This document shows, in pieces, positions 6,432 through 6,870 of a stretch of 6,870 nt of DNA. The notes under the pieces are model-generated. The model saw only the letters and a program-made list of their open reading frames with translations. It ran no database searches and was not told the DNA's origin. The stretch spans positions 1 through 6,870 of the forward strand of contig JAITDF010000356.1 in NCBI GenBank assembly GCA_031282705.1, read 5' to 3'. Each line of letters begins with the position of its first letter. Position 1 is the first letter of the stretch. The translations under genes and the position numbers were made by a program. This DNA comes from Opitutaceae bacterium (GTDB lineage Bacteria > Verrucomicrobiota > Verrucomicrobiia > Opitutales > Opitutaceae).

Positions 6432-6870
6432 TCAGCCGTTGGAAGGCTGATAATGAGTGTTGTCTGTTGCCTGTTGCACCGGCTGCAAGTCGCGGCCCCA
6501 TTTTTCCATCGCGGGAATCTCAACGGTGTCGCTGCTTTCGCGCACTCCATCCGCCGTCTCGAACATGCAGTATGCGACCACCTGCTCATCCGGCGTGGAT
6601 TGTGCGATGGAGGCCGTCCATGCGCCATCGCGGCCCCGCCGGGCCGCGACCGTCTGCCAGGGCACGGTTGCATCGGGTTTTCGCGCGAGGCCATATTGGA
6701 ACGCGGCCCGCGGCATTCGTTTGTAACAAAAGAATGCCCGGGCGATTTCTCCCTCGCAGCGGGCCGATAATATCAAATCCCCATCCTTGTTCCCCGCCGT
6801 CATGCTCTGCGCGCGCGGCCATGCCGGGACACCGTGCATCACCGATCCAAACCACTGGAGAGGGATCGTC
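6432..6870 (-). CDS. C-terminal fragment of an unidentified protein, partial at right edge
   Basis: The frame is open from the right edge to a TGA at 6434-6432, giving about 145 residues without a start. A GTG-ATG pair at 6842-6837 could serve as a start, but the upstream codons continue sensibly (TIPLQWFGS), so I treat it as a truncated gene. I do not recognise the family. The visible sequence alternates short hydrophobic strands with charged loops (DGDLILSARC, ARAFFCYKR, DGAWTASI, QVVAYCMFETADG), as in a beta-sandwich. The motif W-x-x-x-x-x-G-x-P-x-WP at its beginning, followed by this domain, recalls the C-terminal extensions of some exported alpha/beta-hydrolase carbohydrate esterases; this is a weak inference. 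Third-position GC looks lower than in the three downstream genes. It runs in the same direction as the symporter and may belong to the same locus. Confidence 0.6.
   Translation of the reverse strand, partial: TIPLQWFGSVMHGVPAWPRAQSMTAGNKDGDLILSARCEGEIARAFFCYKRMPRAAFQYGLARKPDATVPWQTVAARRGRDGAWTASIAQSTPDEQVVAYCMFETADGVRESSDTVEIPAMEKWGRDLQPVQQATDNTHYQPSNG

Noticed and set aside
6411..6436. Hairpin around the stop of the partial right-hand gene as a terminator
   Set aside because: On the transcribed strand the stem has an A-C mismatch and is short, and no T-run follows.

Overview
The window is GC-rich (strongly G/C at third codon positions). Its genes all lie on the minus strand, so the locus reads from high to low coordinates. 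It looks like part of a carbohydrate-utilisation operon of an environmental bacterium. The extreme GC3, the absence of recognisable Shine-Dalgarno sequences before the starts, the Kelch-domain/sodium-symporter fusion, the GH105 hydrolase and the short intergenic microrepeats together suggest a verrucomicrobial (Opitutaceae-like) or related PVC-group genome. That placement is inference from style, not from a marker gene.

Layout in transcription order. (1) 6870-6432: the C-terminal end of a gene that enters from the right edge, about 145 residues with no firm family; it may be the C-terminal beta-rich part of an exported hydrolase. (2) 6431-6353: a 79-base gap with a duplicated AACAGGATTG motif and an AT-rich palindrome, the only promoter-like DNA seen. 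(3) 6352-3740: an 870-residue fusion of signal peptide, periplasmic Kelch/NanM-type propeller and a 13-helix sodium:solute symporter. (4) 3739-3623: a 117-base gap with no clear signal. (5) 3622-2552: a GH105 unsaturated rhamnogalacturonyl hydrolase-like enzyme. (6) 2549-255: a 764-residue uncharacterised protein, two bases behind the GH105 stop, with a beta-rich N-terminal half, a helical-toroid-like middle and a small beta C-terminal part. (7) 254-1: a non-coding tail with a paired inverted repeat that resembles a REPIN.

Proposed logic (inference): the Kelch domain handles or presents an oligosaccharide at the outer face of the inner membrane and the fused symporter imports it with Na+. The two hydrolase-like proteins have no export signals and would act on it in the cytoplasm. 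GH105 would remove a terminal unsaturated uronic acid left by a polysaccharide lyase. The 764-residue protein would act on the same substrate in a step that is not yet defined.
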